NCBI RefSeq assembly: GCF_014529535.1
Contig: NC_050736.1
Span: 1,426,001 to 1,490,000 of the forward strand
Direction: 5' to 3'
Length of the DNA stretch: 64,000 bases
Source of the DNA: Bradysia coprophila
Lineage: Eukaryota > Arthropoda > Insecta > Diptera > Sciaridae
The position numbers and the translations under genes are program-made. The notes beneath the pieces are model-generated. The model worked only from the letters and a program-made list of their open reading frames with translations. It ran no database searches and was not told the DNA's origin. Shown piece after piece: positions 61,250 through 64,000 of this stretch; within the stretch, counting starts at the first letter, position 1; each line of letters starts with the position of its first letter.

Positions 61250-62054
61250 TTAACCTGTCACCGACGGCAAGAATATTAACAGTTTTACTATCTGATCTAT
61301 TACTACATTTGATCAAAGATTTTCATAGATTGATTTCAGAAATCTTTTACTTCATTTGTCTTTAGTCAGAGCTTGTCCACGGTGTGGCTGAACCAAATTT
61401 AAATAAAAAAGTAGGATAACCACACATTTTTTTTTCACGAAATGTTAGCATGGGTTGAGTGTAGATAATGTACATATAAAAAAAAATAACCGAGAAGTTT
61501 TGCAGAAAGTACTTTTCAACTGTTTATGGGCATTATTAAACTAACGTAAGTATCCCAAATTTATTATTTTATTATAGCCAATGCTCTCAGCTTTCGATTC
61601 ATACCATACTTGCCATATTTAGTTTGGAAAAGTTGAAACAGTTGAAAAGTACTTTCTGTAAAACGGCTCGGTGATTTTTAAAATTTTATATGTACATTAT
61701 CTACACTCAACCCATGCTAACATTTCAAGAAAAAAGTTGAGGTCATCTTACCTTTTTATTTAAAGAATCATAAAATATACTGACATATTTCAGGCCAAGA
61801 CATTCTTTAAAGCGATTTTTCATCATGAAGCGATGATGGCTCATTTTTGGTGAAATGGAGAAAAACGTAGATCTGCTAGTGGTTGACCAAAAATAAGCCA
61901 TCATGGCTTCATGATGAAAAATCGCTTTAAAGAATGTCTTAGCTAGAAATATGTCAGTAAGTGTTATGATTCTTTGGTTCAGCCCCACCGTGTGTCGTTT
62001 GTTGTTATTACTGTTGTTGTCGATAACAGATCACAGCCGTCTGTAACAGGTTAA
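61250..62054. mobile_element. Three-level nest: TTAA MITE with hairpin X containing hairpin Y
   Basis: Outer: TTAACCTGTCACCGACGGC at 61250 and GCCGTCTGTAACAGGTTAA ending at 62054, the intact termini of the TTAA family. Middle (X, about 61378-61993): CACGGTGTGGCTGAACCAAA and its inverse. Inner (Y, about 61398-61765): TTTAAATAAAAAAGTAGG and its inverse, with long arms (GCATGGGTTGAGTGTAGATA). When Y is left out of the comparison, X's left arm continues with GAATCATAAAATATACTGAC, which pairs with its right arm, so the order of insertion is clear. Confidence 0.7.
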
Positions 62055-64000
62055 AATCCAAGTAAAGTCTCCGCAATAAGTTCTTTTAGATGATTTACTC
62101 AGTTCTGTTTAAATTAGTTGACGACTTTACGATTTTGGTTAAACTCAATTTAATGAAATGGGATAACACAGACAGGCATGCTACACCTAATAGCATTCCT
62201 TAAAGACATTTATAATTTGATATGATCGTTTCAATTAAAATTACCTTAATTGCAGCAACATTGTTTATCCAGTGTTGACTTTTTATATTTACTATACACA
62301 GAACAATAAGAACATAAAATATTATTTCATCGTTATAATTAAAACTCCAGACGAAGTTTTCATACTTTTTTTCTTCGTATATATTACATTAACATATCAT
62401 CACAACAACACCACATCAATATTATAAAGTTTTCTTTACCATTTATGCGCACAAATTTATTAAATGAGTTTAACATAATTATTTAAGTACAACTCCATCA
62501 CACACCTGAATATATTTTATTATAATTTCAAGTCGTTAAGTTCGTTTTAATACTAAACAAAAATTCAACACCGCGCACATAATATGTGAATGAACAATTT
62601 ATAATTTCCTCTTTTCTTTCGGTTTTATTTTATTATTCTCCCTGTCTATTTCATCAGAAGAGTCAGAACCATAAAATGTTTCATTTGGTTTGGTAATTTA
62701 TTGGTTCTTGGTTTCGTTACACCTTTACTTCCTCCCTACGAAACCATATCATTAAAATGTTCGCCTCTGGCTGGTACAATTATCGGCTTCTTTTCTTAAC
62801 GTTCGTATGGACACAGTGCCTTACATAATGAACATCACAATTGCTGAAACGATTTAAACGGAGCAGGTTTAAGATTCCTTTCGATTTTAATTTGGTAGAA
62901 GAATGTAATTAATTCCTCTATCAGGCTAAGAATTCGTGATTGGAATACATCGAATCTTTGCGGTTATGGCAAAAAAAAAATTGATTGTCTAAAGTGATGT
63001 GTAACCTTGGCTATAACGACATCATTCTTAATATACAGGAACGAAACACAGCAAAATTGTTAATCGAGCACCAAGAGTATTTCGTTAAATTCACACATTA
63101 TAGAATCGCATCTCCACTTTCTTCCATGATCGATGATAATTAAACACGTTTATCCGGTAGTCTTAAAGCTTGATGTCATTATTTTGACTAAAGATGAAAG
63201 TGCAATATGTCGCACAAATTACTTGAAAATTGAAAACCACTGGCGATTGGAAATGCACATATTTATTGCGAGTTGATTAATTGCTTCTTCCTTGATATTT
63301 CTGTAGCAGTCAAATGCAATAATTATTGATCGCTCTTTAATATTTTCGCGCATAACGTTCAGTATTCATTTTTAAAGTCAGTGTAAGTGGATCATTAAAC
63401 ATCAGTCGTCATTTTTCAGGAATTACGTTCTGTTTTAGTTTTGAATGCGCGTGCTACATTTTGAAAACCATCCAAATAACAATGTTCGTCAATCATCAAA
63501 TTTTCAATTACACGTCAGACAATGGTGACAGACGTTAATCAATTAGCTAAACATTCTATTGCCTGTGGTTATGACAATGAAAGAATATGAAAATCCTCTA
63601 ATTAACTTCTGGTAATATTAACATTTCATTATGATGTCTTCAAAGGTGATCCTGAACATCCTTGTTCCCATAAAACTTCAGTAGAAATGGAAAAATTGAA
63701 GTGATCAGATACACAATGTTATTCAAATGTTCATAAAAAAAATTGCATTCACTGCATTGTATAGTTTTGCTAGAGGTTTTTGAGAAAAGCATGTGACCGA
63801 ACGTGTTACCGGCAATCTATATGTTCCATATCCTATTAGTCAAACATAATGATTCAAATAGCTTGAAACGTTATCGCTTACGTATTAAAGCTACGCAAAT
63901 ATTTGTAAATAAAGAAACCTTTTACAAACGGCAAACCTACAGGATGAAATATGACCAGGTATGGATAAAATCTATTACTTTTTTTGTTGAAAGTATCGGA
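62055..64000. other. Gene-free AT-rich right end
   Basis: No coding signal. The start of another TTAA-family copy (AACCTTTTACAAACGGCAAAC near 63917, with the ATCTATTACTT core near 63970) runs off the window edge. Confidence 0.45.

Noticed and set aside
57500-64000. Search for a protein gene in the right 6.5 kb
   Set aside because: Only short frames with random composition. No signal peptides, domain motifs or consistent exon chains on either strand.

Overview
The window reads as a nuclear segment of an insect genome, most likely a lower dipteran. The evidence is AT-rich sequence, short GT-AG introns, an R&R cuticle protein, a CYP12-type mitochondrial P450, alpha-esterase-like carboxylesterases, gustatory receptors, and a dense load of short palindromic transposons. 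A fungus-gnat-type fly is my guess, not something the sequence proves. No operon, CRISPR array, rRNA or convincing tRNA was seen, and no convincing LTR or retrovirus-like element. All gene models were built by hand from splice signals, frame continuity and family motifs.

Left part (1-25.3 kb), conserved housekeeping genes: a very large Ser/Thr/Pro-rich cuticle protein whose 5' end lies outside the window (516-4705, +); a THEG-repeat sperm protein (6235-7216, +); the ESCRT factor VTA1 (7555-8889, +), lying tail to tail with the GPI-anchor enzyme PIGG (8973-12773, -) so that VTA1's poly(A) signal overlaps the PIGG stop codon; the DEAD-box helicase p68/Rm62 (13327-18170, +), divergent from PIGG; peroxin Pex14 (20534-21750, -); and an SLC19-type folate/thiamine carrier (23885-25286, -).

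Middle part (25.3-45.3 kb), an accessory region: a c-type lysozyme that keeps its catalytic Glu but lacks the catalytic Asp (29652-30907, +); three tandem gustatory-receptor loci on the minus strand, one apparently intact (39404-41931), one nearly full length with an in-frame TGA and a damaged exon (35957-38007), and one 5'-truncated relic (31067-32062); a broken-looking RING-finger locus (32286-32740, -); and a CYP12-like P450 (42396-45230, -). Between them lie a foldback element, a Tc1/mariner-like element and many hairpin MITEs.

Right part (45.3-64 kb): one large LRR-FN3-transmembrane receptor (47328-56761, -) has a 6.5-kb intron that splits its FN3 domain and carries two carboxylesterases on the opposite strand. 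The first has lost 76 bp covering the nucleophile elbow. The second looks complete. From about 57 kb to the end I see no gene, only MITEs, including a three-level nested insertion at 61.25-62.05 kb.

The genes do not form one pathway. The coherent themes are xenobiotic and ester metabolism (P450, esterases), taste (receptor cluster), immunity or digestion (lysozyme), and repeat-driven remodelling in which MITEs mark the introns and edges of decaying duplicate genes. I did not find a clearly new multi-gene system. The most interesting items are the nested esterase pair, the graded decay of the receptor array, the altered lysozyme and P450 active sites, and the nested MITE insertions.
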